From assembly GCF_002214805.1 (NCBI RefSeq), contig NZ_CP019914.1, positions 1,116,001 through 1,180,000 on the forward strand: a stretch of DNA of 64,000 nucleotides. Reading direction: 5' to 3'. The notes under the pieces were generated by a model that was not told where the DNA came from, did not search any database, and was given only the letters and a program-made list of their open reading frames with translations. This document shows positions 36,859 through 45,113 of this stretch, one piece after another. Numbering within the stretch: the first letter of the stretch is position 1; each line of letters begins with the position of its first letter. The translations under genes and the position numbers were made by a program. This DNA comes from Brachyspira hampsonii. Its GTDB lineage: Bacteria > Spirochaetota > Brachyspiria > Brachyspirales > Brachyspiraceae.

Positions 36859-37104
36859 GATTAACACTCCGTAGTTTGATACTATTTATTAATAAAAAAA
36901 TTAATTTATTATTTACATATTTTTATGACAAAAATTATATTGCAAAATTGTATATTTTTCAAGTGATAATATTATTTTAAATTTATTACACAATCAACTA
37001 TTTATTTTTTATGGATTTTATTATATTAAAGCATAAAATTAATTATTAAAAAAATTTATAAAAATTAAAAACTTATTTATAATAAATTTAAAATCCTCTT
37101 CACT

Positions 37105-37415
37105 CCCCACCCTTTTATTTATTAAACTTTATTCTGAAATTCTAATTTTTATTATATTTATAGCTTAATTAGAAACTAAAGCACCCACCCAAGCGATTAT
37201 TAAATTTAATAACACACTCCACGCACGGTTAATGAAATTTTATATATAATAAAAATTAACATTTAAAATCAATTTATATTTATAATGCCATTCTGCGTGC
37301 GGTGCGGAAATTCAAAATATAAATAAATCTAGGGCGGGCGTTATAGTAACAGTGAAAACTAAAAAGAATAATAGAACAATGATAACAAATAAAATCGTAA
37401 AACAAAATGGGCGGG
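37105..37415 (-). repeat. dispersed GC-box repeat, copy D (inverted orientation)
   Basis: Reverse-complement orientation relative to copies A and C. CCCCACCC (37105-37112) and GGGCGGG (37409-37415) mark the ends; CACCCACCC, CACGCACGG and TGCGTGCGG boxes lie inside. It ends 17 bases from the hicA stop. The rest of the 36859-37104 gap is AT-rich with nothing recognised. Confidence 0.75.
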
Positions 37416-37431
37416 AATTAGAAAAAAGTTA

Positions 37432-37638
37432 TTATAATTCATCTTCCGATATATTGGTAATCTTTAATAATTTTTTCAAAAGTCCTATCTTTAGATCATC
37501 ATTTTTATGCACTGGTACAGATATTCTTAAATCACTACCAGATTTTACATAAATATAATGGCTTCCGTTTATTCTAGCAAGAACCCAACCATGACTTTCT
37601 AATAATTTACAAAATTTTTTACCGCTTACGGTTTTCAT
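37432..37638 (-). CDS. hicA: HicA-type mRNA interferase toxin
   Basis: 68 residues. HicA toxins cleave mRNA through a dsRBD-like fold with one essential histidine. The pattern MKTVSGKKFCKLLESHGWVLARINGSHYIYVK matches closely: the first helix G-K-x-x-x-K-L-L, then GSHYIY with the catalytic His27. VPVHKNDDLKIGLLKKLLK follows as the final helix region. It overlaps hicB by an ATGA junction (37635-37638), so it is translationally coupled to the antitoxin. Here the antitoxin gene comes first, the less common order. The active-site residue is intact. Confidence 0.9.
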   Translation of the reverse strand: MKTVSGKKFCKLLESHGWVLARINGSHYIYVKSGSDLRISVPVHKNDDLKIGLLKKLLKITNISEDEL

Positions 37639-37835
37639 AATACTACATCAATAGTTTTTATAATATTATCTTTATTATATTCTTCAATATCAACTGAAAG
37701 ACATCCTTCAATAGCTTCTTTAATATTGAATTCTAATTCTTCCATAGTATCAGCTTGAGTAAAACACCCTTTTATAGATGGAACTTCTGCCCAAAAACCA
37801 TCTTCATCTTGATGCACAATCACTTTAAAAACCAT
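37635..37835 (-). CDS. hicB: HicB-type antitoxin
   Basis: 66 residues from the ATG at 37835, supported by AGAGG 8 bases upstream; a longer frame to 37910 starts with a hydrophobic stretch and has no ribosome site. The sequence MVFKVIVHQDEDGFWAEVPSIKGCFTQADTMEELEFNIKEAIEGCL is the standard HicB partial RNase-H-like fold. The C-terminal DNA-binding domain (HTH or RHH) seen in longer HicB proteins is absent, so autoregulation may differ. It neutralises the HicA encoded downstream. Confidence 0.9.
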   Translation of the reverse strand: MVFKVIVHQDEDGFWAEVPSIKGCFTQADTMEELEFNIKEAIEGCLSVDIEEYNKDNIIKTIDVVL

Positions 37836-38125
37836 AATAGATACCTCTAAAATAATTATATTTAATATCAATAAAAAAAACAATATATTAGAAAATATAT
37901 TTATCTTCAATTTTCTTTATATTTTCTATAACAGTATTATTATTAGAATATAATTCCAAAACTTTTTTATAATATTTCAATCAAAATTTTTCTAATTTAG
38001 ATTTAGTTTCATTCTTTTTAAAAAATTATTAAAGATTAACATTTAAAACTCAATTACAATGAAGACCACTATTTTATAAATTATAGCATAAATAATTTTT
38101 TATATTTTAAAATTTTATTCACATA

Positions 38126-38360
38126 CCCCACCCTTTTATTTATCTAACTCTATTTTGAAATTCTAATTTTTATTATATTTATAGCTTAATTAGAAACTAA
38201 AGCAGCCACCCAAGCGATTATTAAATATATAGACTTACTCTATGCACGGTTAATTACATTTTATATATAATAAAATTAACATACAAAATCAATTTATATT
38301 TATAATGCCATTCTGCGTGCGGTGAATAAAATTCAAAATCTAAATAAATCTTTGGCGGGA
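38126..38360 (-). repeat. dispersed GC-box repeat, copy E (inverted, shortened)
   Basis: Same orientation as copy D. CCCCACCC (38126-38133) is followed by GCCACCC, TGCACGG and TGCGTGCGG boxes, and it ends in GGCGGGA (38354-38360). The distal part of the element is deleted. Together with D it brackets hicBA. Confidence 0.7.
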
Positions 38361-38403
38361 ATTAGAATAAAATTAAATATATGAAGAAATTTAAAAAAAT
38401 TGC

Positions 38404-38434
38404 TTGACTCTGGAGTAAACTTCAATGATATAAT
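38404..38434 (+). promoter_or_regulatory. MerR-type promoter with a 19-bp spacer
   Basis: TTGACT (38404-38409) and TATAAT (38429-38434) are separated by 19 bases. The spacer carries an imperfect dyad, GGAGT-aa-ACTTC. Overlong spacers with a central dyad are typical of MerR-family controlled promoters. The next + strand gene is the alcohol dehydrogenase, about 270 bases on. Confidence 0.5.
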
Positions 38435-38705
38435 ATAAATATATTTAAAAATTTATTGACAGATAATTTTTACAAGTTTATTATTTTATATAAAATTTAA
38501 TAATATAAATTATTACAGGAATAAATGTCTTATATATGTATAATTAATTTTATATACAAAAATGCAGTCTTTTTTGGTTCTTTTGGACACAAAAAGAACT
38601 GGGGTGTGGGGTAAAGCCCCAAGTAAAACTATAAAAGACAATAACATAAATATTTATTAATTTTTAAAAAAGTTTAATAATAAAATATAAAAAGGAGATT
38701 TTAAA

Positions 38706-39959
38706 ATGAAAAAAGCTATATTAATAACTATACTCTCAATATTGTATGTGCTGTCATGCAATAATTCATCGAATGCCCAAACAAGCATAAATACAGAAAA
38801 TAATAATAACATATTACAAAATCAAAATAATTCTTCAAATGCAATGTATAATCAGGAACTTAAAAAAGCACCGATCAATATACAAACTAATGCAAACGGA
38901 AGAGTAAAATCAAGAGGATTTGCGGCTGTTTCTGCTAATATGGATTTTAAATATCATGAGTTTACAAGGCATGCAGTAGGAGACAATGATGTGCTAATAG
39001 AAATACTTTATGCTGGAATATGCCATAGTGATATTCATGTTGTTGAAGGCAAATCAAGCAATACTCCTTTAGTAGTAGGACATGAAATAGCGGGAAGAGT
39101 TGTGCAAGTAGGAAGTAAAGTAACAAAGTTTAAAGTTGGCGACTTTGCTGGTGTAGGCTGTATGGTAAACTCATGCGGACAATGCGAAAGCTGCTTAGAT
39201 AATTTGGAACAATACTGTTTAAATAGAGCAGTTTATACTTACGGTTCAAGAGATAGATTCCATGATAATGAAATAACTCAAGGAGGATACTCTGACAATA
39301 TAGTAGTATCTGAAAACTTTGCAATACTTATACCAGATAATGCCGAACTTGATAAGGTTGCTCCGCTTCTTTGTGCAGGTATAACTACTTATTCACCTAT
39401 AAAAGTTATGAATGTAAAAAAAGGAGAGAAAGTAGGTATTGCCGGATTTGGAGGACTTGGATCTATGGCTGTAAAATATGCCGTAAAACTAGGAGCTGAA
39501 GTTACAGTTTTTGACATTACAGAAGATAAAAGAGATGATGCCTTGAATATGGGAGCAGTAAAATATGTTAATGTAAATAATCAAGAAGATTTAAAAAATG
39601 TTAATAATACTCTTAATTATATTATAAGCACCATACCAGCATACTATGATGTTAACATGTATATGCGTATGCTTAAAAGAGGAGGAACTATGTGTTTATT
39701 AGGACTTCCTAGAACTTCAAAAATGCCTACACTTACAGCAATGATAGGTACTCATGGCAGTAAAAAATTATTCGGCTCTTTAATAGGAGGAATAAAAGAA
39801 ACTCAGGAAATGCTTAACTATTCTATAGAAAATAATATATACCCTAGCGTAGAAATAATAAAAGCTGATGCCCAAACTATAAAAGAAGCATACAGAAAAG
39901 TTATAGACGGCAAGGTAAAATTCAGATATGTAATAGATATGCGTACTATAAATAAATAA
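38706..39959 (+). CDS. zinc-dependent alcohol dehydrogenase with lipoprotein signal
   Basis: 417 residues. The N-terminus MKKAILITILSILYVLSC is a lipoprotein signal with Cys18, followed by an Asn/Gln/Ser-rich linker to about residue 60. The rest is a complete medium-chain alcohol dehydrogenase of the cinnamyl/YahK type. Catalytic-zinc residues lie in ICHSDIH and GHEIAG, the four-cysteine structural zinc site in CGQCESC...YC, and the cofactor-binding GFGGLGSMA near the middle. An NAD(P)-enzyme predicted to be exported and lipid-anchored is unusual. AAGGAG is placed well for the ATG at 38706, so the signal is translated. Confidence 0.85.
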   Translation: MKKAILITILSILYVLSCNNSSNAQTSINTENNNNILQNQNNSSNAMYNQELKKAPINIQTNANGRVKSRGFAAVSANMDFKYHEFTRHAVGDNDVLIEILYAGICHSDIHVVEGKSSNTPLVVGHEIAGRVVQVGSKVTKFKVGDFAGVGCMVNSCGQCESCLDNLEQYCLNRAVYTYGSRDRFHDNEITQGGYSDNIVVSENFAILIPDNAELDKVAPLLCAGITTYSPIKVMNVKKGEKVGIAGFGGLGSMAVKYAVKLGAEVTVFDITEDKRDDALNMGAVKYVNVNNQEDLKNVNNTLNYIISTIPAYYDVNMYMRMLKRGGTMCLLGLPRTSKMPTLTAMIGTHGSKKLFGSLIGGIKETQEMLNYSIENNIYPSVEIIKADAQTIKEAYRKVIDGKVKFRYVIDMRTINK

Positions 39960-39974
39960 AAATCTTAATAAAAT

Positions 39975-40010
39975 AAAGGCTGAAAATAAAAAATTTCAGT
40001 CTTTACTTTT
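39975..40010. terminator. bidirectional terminator between ADH and rubrerythrin genes
   Basis: AAAGGCTGAAA (39975-39985) pairs with TTTCAGTCTTT (39994-40004), flanked by A and T runs, between convergent genes. Confidence 0.6.
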
Positions 40011-40020
40011 AAATGATTAA

Positions 40021-40635
40021 TTATTTATATTCTTTGAAAGTATTTTCATCTTTACCGCATATAGGACATTTATTCGGTGCTAAGTTAGCTTCAATATAAC
40101 CGCAAGTTTCACATAAATAATACTTATCTGCTAAAGGCTTATTGTTTTGCAAATTATTTATAGCTTGGGTAAATAAAATATTATGTGCTTTCTCTACTTT
40201 TATTATGTTATTCATCTCTTCTGCCATTTCTTTTTTATTATCTTTATTTATTACTTTTAACAATTCAGGATACATTTTAGTATATTCATAAGAAGTCATT
40301 GAAGCAGCCGATTCTAAATTCTCAATATCTTCTCCTACTTTAGAATCTCCTACCTGAGCTTTTAAAATAGTATCTGTTATCTTATCCTGAATAGCAGCAT
40401 CATATAAAATATTAGCATGACAGGATTTTGAATCAGAAACAGCCTGAAATAAATTAACTATAGCTTTATTTTTTGAAGCTGCAGAAAATTTAGCATAGGC
40501 AAAAGAAGAATTAATTTCCATGTCATAAGCTATAGATACGGCTTCTAAAGTGTTATTAGCCTCTTTTGAAGTTTGAGAATATAGAAAAAAACTGCAAATC
40601 AAAAAAATAGAAATTATTAATAATTTTTGTAACAT
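40021..40635 (-). CDS. exported rubrerythrin-like protein
   Basis: 204 residues. A signal peptide (about 1-20, ending FFLYSQ) precedes a four-helix ferritin-like domain (about 25-165). The C-terminal rubredoxin domain has CETC (175/178) and CPIC (190/193). Rubrerythrins reduce peroxide with a diiron site. The second ExxH here is intact (EKAH, helix 4), but the helix-2 counterpart reads KSCH, so a glutamate ligand is replaced. Rubrerythrins are normally cytoplasmic; the signal peptide predicts a periplasmic form. It faces the lipoprotein alcohol dehydrogenase across a shared terminator. Confidence 0.8.
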   Translation of the reverse strand: MLQKLLIISIFLICSFFLYSQTSKEANNTLEAVSIAYDMEINSSFAYAKFSAASKNKAIVNLFQAVSDSKSCHANILYDAAIQDKITDTILKAQVGDSKVGEDIENLESAASMTSYEYTKMYPELLKVINKDNKKEMAEEMNNIIKVEKAHNILFTQAINNLQNNKPLADKYYLCETCGYIEANLAPNKCPICGKDENTFKEYK

Positions 40636-40660
40636 AAATACTCCATATTAAATATATTTA

Positions 40661-41302
40661 CTATAATATGTCCGCAAATACAGAAAAATCATTTGATAAA
40701 TACTCATCAGATATTTTTATCTTGCATTTTAAATCCAAATCTTTTACTATATCGCAAACCATATTAAATACATCATCTTTTTTATAGTAGTAATATTTAT
40801 CTCCGTATTTTTCTTTACAGGATATATCAAGCAGATTGAAGCATACGCCTTTTCTAGCAGCAATCAAGAAATTTTTTAAAGCATTTTTCAAAAACTCTTC
40901 ATTGTTCCCAAGATTAAGATTAAATATGCCTGAAGAATATATATAATCAAAATCATCTTCAATATCAGAAGTCTTAAAAAAATCTATAGTCATAAATTGA
41001 GGATTAATATTTTTAAATTTTTTATTCTTAGCTCTTTCAATCATTTCAGGCATTATATCAATACCAATATAATAAGTATCAATATTCTGTTTATCTATAT
41101 ACTCAGCCAAATGCCCAAGTCCGCATCCCACATCAAGCAAAATAGATTTTCTTATATCAAAATGATTAAGCAAAGCCCTAAATCTAGCCTCCTGAGCATC
41201 TTTAGATTCCCAATCCAAAACCTGATATTCCGGTATATTAAAATCTTTTACCCTTTCAATGTAATGTTCTATTATTATTGATTTTTTATTGTTATTACTC
41301 AT
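40661..41302 (-). CDS. class I SAM-dependent methyltransferase
   Basis: 213 residues from the ATG at 41302, which has GGAAGGG directly upstream; an in-frame TTG at 41314 is part of that site. Motif I is ILLDVGCGLGHLAEYI (about 56-71) with the acidic end of strand 2 in YIGIDIMPEMI. FDYIYSSGIFNLNL follows as motif post-II. The substrate is not predictable. It is transcribed after galM (35-base gap) and may share its transcript. Confidence 0.82.
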   Translation of the reverse strand: MSNNNKKSIIIEHYIERVKDFNIPEYQVLDWESKDAQEARFRALLNHFDIRKSILLDVGCGLGHLAEYIDKQNIDTYYIGIDIMPEMIERAKNKKFKNINPQFMTIDFFKTSDIEDDFDYIYSSGIFNLNLGNNEEFLKNALKNFLIAARKGVCFNLLDISCKEKYGDKYYYYKKDDVFNMVCDIVKDLDLKCKIKISDEYLSNDFSVFADIL

Positions 41303-41337
41303 ATACCCTTCCAAAAATATTATCTAATTTTTTACAA

Positions 41338-42366
41338 TTATTTCAATGATAATTTATATATTGTTTTATGAGTGTAATTTTTATCAGAATCAAATATTAT
41401 GCTTGGAAAATGAGGAAAGTTTACAGCTCCGGGTAAATACTCTGTTTCAAAACAAAATGCATTATGCTTATTTAAAACTGTATTTCTTACTTCTCTATTA
41501 TTAAGCATATTTCCTGAATAAAAATGCATAGCGGGTTTTGTGGTATAAAGCTCTAAGCATATTCCTGTTTTTTCACTATAGCATGAAGCTCTTAATTTAT
41601 TTAGATTATTATTTTCTTCATCAATATGAGACAATATATTTTTTTCATTAAATATAAAACAATTATCATAACCGTTTGCCTTTTCTATATCAGCACCTAT
41701 TTTTTTTGTTTTAGTAAAATCAAAAGGTGTATTTCCTGTTTTTAATATCTCTCCTGTAGAAACGCATTCATCTGTTACAGGCAAGTAAAATGAAGAATCT
41801 ATAAATAAATCATGATCATATATAGTACCTTCACCATTAAGATTCCAATATGCATGATTTGTAAGATTTATTGGTGTAGGAGCATTCACTGTAGCAAAAT
41901 ATTCTATAATTATTTCATTATCATCTGTTAAAGAGTATGTTATATCTATATCAGCATTAGCCGGATAACCTTCATCTCCTTCATTTGAGCTTAAACTGAA
42001 TAATACAGAATGATTATCCAAAACTTTAGAGTCAAATTTTTGAAATGATATTCCTTTATCACCGCCATGTAAATGATGTTTTCCATTGTCATTTTTAGTT
42101 AATTTATATGTTTGTCCGTCAAGTGTAAATTCTGCATTTATAGTTCTATTAGCTACCCTTCCTACAGAAGCTCCTATATAATCATGAGGATTCAAATAAA
42201 ATGAATAATCATCACTTCCGAATGATACCTGCACTTCATCGCCTTTTTTATCTTTGAAAAATACACCTGCTATTGAAGCACCTATATCTGTAAGTTTTAA
42301 TACCATGTCATTTTTGTTTTTTAACTCATATAAAAGATAACCGCTTCCAAAATTTTTAACCTGCAT
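41338..42366 (-). CDS. galM: aldose 1-epimerase (galactose mutarotase)
   Basis: 342 residues from the ATG at 42366, with GGAG a few bases upstream; an in-frame TTG at 42381 overlaps that region. It interconverts alpha and beta sugar anomers, feeding the Leloir pathway. Landmarks are ASVGRVANRTINAEFTLDGQTY, GKHHLHGGDKGISFQKF with the substrate-binding His, LTNHAYWNLNGEG with the catalytic His, and the catalytic Glu in FCFETEYLPGAVNFP. It fits with the cytoplasmic GH35 beta-galactosidase at 27-28.8 kb, though the genes are 12 kb apart. Confidence 0.93.
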   Translation of the reverse strand: MQVKNFGSGYLLYELKNKNDMVLKLTDIGASIAGVFFKDKKGDEVQVSFGSDDYSFYLNPHDYIGASVGRVANRTINAEFTLDGQTYKLTKNDNGKHHLHGGDKGISFQKFDSKVLDNHSVLFSLSSNEGDEGYPANADIDITYSLTDDNEIIIEYFATVNAPTPINLTNHAYWNLNGEGTIYDHDLFIDSSFYLPVTDECVSTGEILKTGNTPFDFTKTKKIGADIEKANGYDNCFIFNEKNILSHIDEENNNLNKLRASCYSEKTGICLELYTTKPAMHFYSGNMLNNREVRNTVLNKHNAFCFETEYLPGAVNFPHFPSIIFDSDKNYTHKTIYKLSLK

Positions 42367-42465
42367 ACTATAAAACTCCAAATTATTTAATATTAATAAT
42401 CAATACTAAATTATATCATTATATGTTTTTATTTCAATAAATATCAATAAATAATAATAAACATA

Positions 42466-42510
42466 TTGACAATTATCGATATGTATGATACAATCTAAAC
42501 ATATCGATAA
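42466..42510 (+). promoter_or_regulatory. ars operon promoter and ArsR operator
   Basis: TTGACA (42466-42471), a 17-base spacer and TACAAT (42489-42494). A perfect 12-bp inverted repeat, TTATCGATATGT (42473-42484) and ACATATCGATAA (42499-42510), brackets the -10 box. A further half-site TAATCGATAT follows at 42510-42519. ArsR/SmtB repressors bind such dyads and release on metalloid binding. Confidence 0.75.
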
Positions 42511-42546
42511 TAATCGATATATAATTATTAAAGGATAATTTACAAA

Positions 42547-42867
42547 ATGAAAGATTATAAAGAAGAAGCAATTATATTCAAAGCATTCTGCGATGAAAAC
42601 AGACTTAAAATATTGGAAATGATTAAAGAAGGAGAAATATGTGCATGTGAAATTTTAGAAAAATTAAATATAGTACAGTCCACATTATCTCATCACATGA
42701 AAATACTTTGCGATTCAAAAATTGTAATAGGAAGAAAAGAAGGTAAATGGACTTATTATAGTTTTAATGAAGAAGGAATAAAAAAAGCAGAAAAATTGAT
42801 AGGATATTACACAAATATATCATCATATAAAAAAGATGAAATAAAAAAAGAAAAATGTAAATGCTAA
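42547..42867 (+). CDS. arsR: ArsR-family metalloid-responsive repressor
   Basis: 106 residues. Winged-helix repressor with the recognition helix in VQSTLSHHMKILCDSKIV (about 45-62). The metal-binding CxC sits just before it, in ICACEILE (Cys34, Cys36), equivalent to the ELCVCDL of plasmid ArsR, and argues for As(III)/Sb(III) sensing. A second cysteine pair ends the protein (KCKC). It is the first gene of the operon with AAAGGA as ribosome site, and its own operator lies directly upstream. Confidence 0.9.
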   Translation: MKDYKEEAIIFKAFCDENRLKILEMIKEGEICACEILEKLNIVQSTLSHHMKILCDSKIVIGRKEGKWTYYSFNEEGIKKAEKLIGYYTNISSYKKDEIKKEKCKC

Positions 42868-42891
42868 AGATGAGTTTTAAAGGATAGTACA

Positions 42892-43935
42892 ATGAATAAT
42901 AAAAAAGAAAATATAAGTTTTTTTCAGAAATATTTAAGTTTATGGGTATTTATATGTATGATTATAGGAATATTAATATCAAAATTTTTACAAGTAATAC
43001 CAAACACATTAAATAAATTTGAATATGCAAATGTTTCTATACCAATAGCAGTATTGATATGGCTAATGATATACCCTATGATGATGAGTGTAGATTTTCA
43101 AAGCATAAAGAACATTACAAAAAATCCTCAGGGACTTTTTCTCACTTGGGTTGTAAATTGGCTTATAAAACCTTTTACTATGTTTTTTATATCATCTTTA
43201 TTTTTTTATACTATATTAAATAATATAATACCAAAAGATTTAGCAAAAGAATATTTAGTTGGTGCCGTACTTTTAGGTGCTGCTCCTTGTACTGCAATGG
43301 TATTTGTTTGGAGTGCTTTAACAAATGGAAATCCTTCATATACCGTAGTTCAGGTTGCAACTAATGATTTAATAATACTCATAGCATTCGTTCCTATAGT
43401 AAAATTTTTATTAGGCATATCAAATGTTGCTGTACCTTGGGATACATTATTTTTATCTGTAGTATTATTTGTACTTATACCATTAACTGCTGGAATTATC
43501 ACAAGAGTTTATGTATGCGGTAAAAAAGGAATAGAATATTTTAATAATATTTTTATACATAAATTTGATAATATTACAATAATAGGATTACTATTAACAT
43601 TAATATTATTATTCAGCTTTCAAGGAAATGTCATACTATCAAATCCTATACATATAATTTTGATAGCAATACCTTTAATATTACAGACTTTTTTAATATT
43701 TTTCATAGCTTATATTGCAGCTTATTTATTGAAACTTCCCTATAATGTAGCTGCACCTGCCGGCATGATAGGGGCTTCAAACTTCTTTGAGCTTGCCGTT
43801 GCTGTGGCTGTATCATTATTCGGAGTTAATTCTGGAGCTGCACTTGCGACTATTGTAGGAGTATTAGTAGAAGTACCTGTAATGCTTACTCTTGTAAAAA
43901 TAGTAAATGCAACAAAAAGTAAATTCACAAATTAA
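42892..43935 (+). CDS. acr3: arsenite efflux permease, ACR3 family
   Basis: 347 residues with about ten hydrophobic helices. It exports As(III) across the inner membrane using the proton gradient. Signature elements are the conserved substrate cysteine in GAAPCTAMVFVWS (about 128-140), the early PIAVLIWLMIYPMMMSVDF and the late APAGMIGASNFFELAVAVAVSLFG with the essential Glu. It starts 24 bases after arsR. No arsC or arsA is present, so the operon handles trivalent arsenic rather than arsenate. Confidence 0.92.
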   Translation: MNNKKENISFFQKYLSLWVFICMIIGILISKFLQVIPNTLNKFEYANVSIPIAVLIWLMIYPMMMSVDFQSIKNITKNPQGLFLTWVVNWLIKPFTMFFISSLFFYTILNNIIPKDLAKEYLVGAVLLGAAPCTAMVFVWSALTNGNPSYTVVQVATNDLIILIAFVPIVKFLLGISNVAVPWDTLFLSVVLFVLIPLTAGIITRVYVCGKKGIEYFNNIFIHKFDNITIIGLLLTLILLFSFQGNVILSNPIHIILIAIPLILQTFLIFFIAYIAAYLLKLPYNVAAPAGMIGASNFFELAVAVAVSLFGVNSGAALATIVGVLVEVPVMLTLVKIVNATKSKFTN

Positions 43936-43950
43936 TAATAGGCGGTAATA

Positions 43951-44022
43951 ATGCAAAACATAATATCAATATGCAGAACTTTATCTATAAAAGGTAAATG
44001 TTATTACTCTAAATATTTTTAA
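43951..44022 (+). CDS. possible 23-residue ORF between acr3 and arsP
   Basis: An ATG at 43951 with GGCGG 5-10 bases upstream opens 23 codons (MQNIISICRTLSIKGKCYYSKYF). It could be a small peptide or the remains of a lost ars gene; nothing is recognisable. Included because the ribosome site is clear. Confidence 0.25.
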   Translation: MQNIISICRTLSIKGKCYYSKYF

Positions 44023-44082
44023 TAATTAAAATATAAAAAATATTAGAAGTTAATTAAAAAAATAAAATTTGGAGTTATAAAA

Positions 44083-45096
44083 ATGGAAATCATAAAAACA
44101 ATATTTATATTTATACAGGATCAAATTATATCAATGAAATGGCTAAATACATTGATAGGCAATATACTAAATAATTTTAGTTTATCAGAAACATTGAAAG
44201 GGGCATTACAATTCTTTTTTTATGATGTTATAAAAATATTTGTTCTTCTTTCTGTATTAATATTTTGTATATCATATATTCAGTCTTTTTTTCCTCCGGA
44301 GAGAACAAAAAAAATATTAAGCAAATTTAATGGAATATATGCAAATATATTAGCAGCATTACTTGGAACTGTTACTCCATTTTGCTCATGCTCATCAATA
44401 CCTATTTTTATAGGATTTACTTCTGCAGGAATACCTATTTCTATGTCATTTTCTTTTTTAATATCATCGCCTCTTGTAGATTTAGCATCTATAATACTTT
44501 TATCAAGCATATTCGGTATGAAGATTGCTATAGCTTATGTTATTGTAGGACTTGTACTTGCTGTTGCTGGCGGAACTTTAATAGGAAAATTCAAAATGGA
44601 AAAATATTTAGAGGATTTTGTTAAAAATATAAAAACAAATAATACAGAATTAGAAATACAAACTATGACAAAAAAAGAAAGATTAATATATTCAAAAGAA
44701 CAAGTTGTAGAAACTATAAAAAAAGTTTATTTATATATTTTTATAGGAGTAGCAATAGGAGCTTTTATTCATAATGTAATACCAGAAAGCTGGATAAATA
44801 ATATATTAGGAAAAAATAATTGGTATTCCGTACCCTTAGCAACTTTAGTAGGTATTCCAATGTATGCCGATATATTCGGAACTTTACCTATAGCAGAAAG
44901 TTTATTTTATAAAGGTGCAGGAATCGGTACTGTTTTATCATTTATGATGGCTGTTACCGCTTTATCTTTACCTTCAATTATCATGATAAAAAAAGTTGTA
45001 AAGATGCCGCTGCTTATATTTTTTGTGTCAGTTGTAACTATTGGTATAATAATTATTGGATATTTATTTAATAATTTTTATTTTATATTTATATAA
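44083..45096 (+). CDS. arsP: ArsP/DUF318-type permease
   Basis: 337 residues with about eight to ten helices. The first half carries TVTPFCSCSSIPIFIGFTSAGIPI (about 97-120) and the second VGIPMYADIFGTLPIAESLFYKGAG, the two diagnostic repeats of the DUF318 permease family. Members next to arsR, called ArsP, export trivalent organoarsenicals such as methylarsenite, with the paired cysteines proposed as ligands. Placement behind arsR and acr3 supports that role. DUF318 permeases are often followed by small thioredoxin-like genes, as here. Confidence 0.82.
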   Translation: MEIIKTIFIFIQDQIISMKWLNTLIGNILNNFSLSETLKGALQFFFYDVIKIFVLLSVLIFCISYIQSFFPPERTKKILSKFNGIYANILAALLGTVTPFCSCSSIPIFIGFTSAGIPISMSFSFLISSPLVDLASIILLSSIFGMKIAIAYVIVGLVLAVAGGTLIGKFKMEKYLEDFVKNIKTNNTELEIQTMTKKERLIYSKEQVVETIKKVYLYIFIGVAIGAFIHNVIPESWINNILGKNNWYSVPLATLVGIPMYADIFGTLPIAESLFYKGAGIGTVLSFMMAVTALSLPSIIMIKKVVKMPLLIFFVSVVTIGIIIIGYLFNNFYFIFI

Positions 45097-45113
45097 TAAA
45101 AAAGGAGAAAATT

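Noticed and set aside
36859-37104. T-box leader for leuS
   Set aside because: No conserved T-box sequence, specifier stem or antiterminator is recognisable; the region is plain AT-rich DNA.
38526-38615. 29-codon ORF upstream of the alcohol dehydrogenase
   Set aside because: Has an AGGA-like site, but the sequence (FFGSFGHKKNWGVG) lies in a noncoding stretch recalling the GCAGTCTTT segment of the 18-kb element; no sign of a real peptide.
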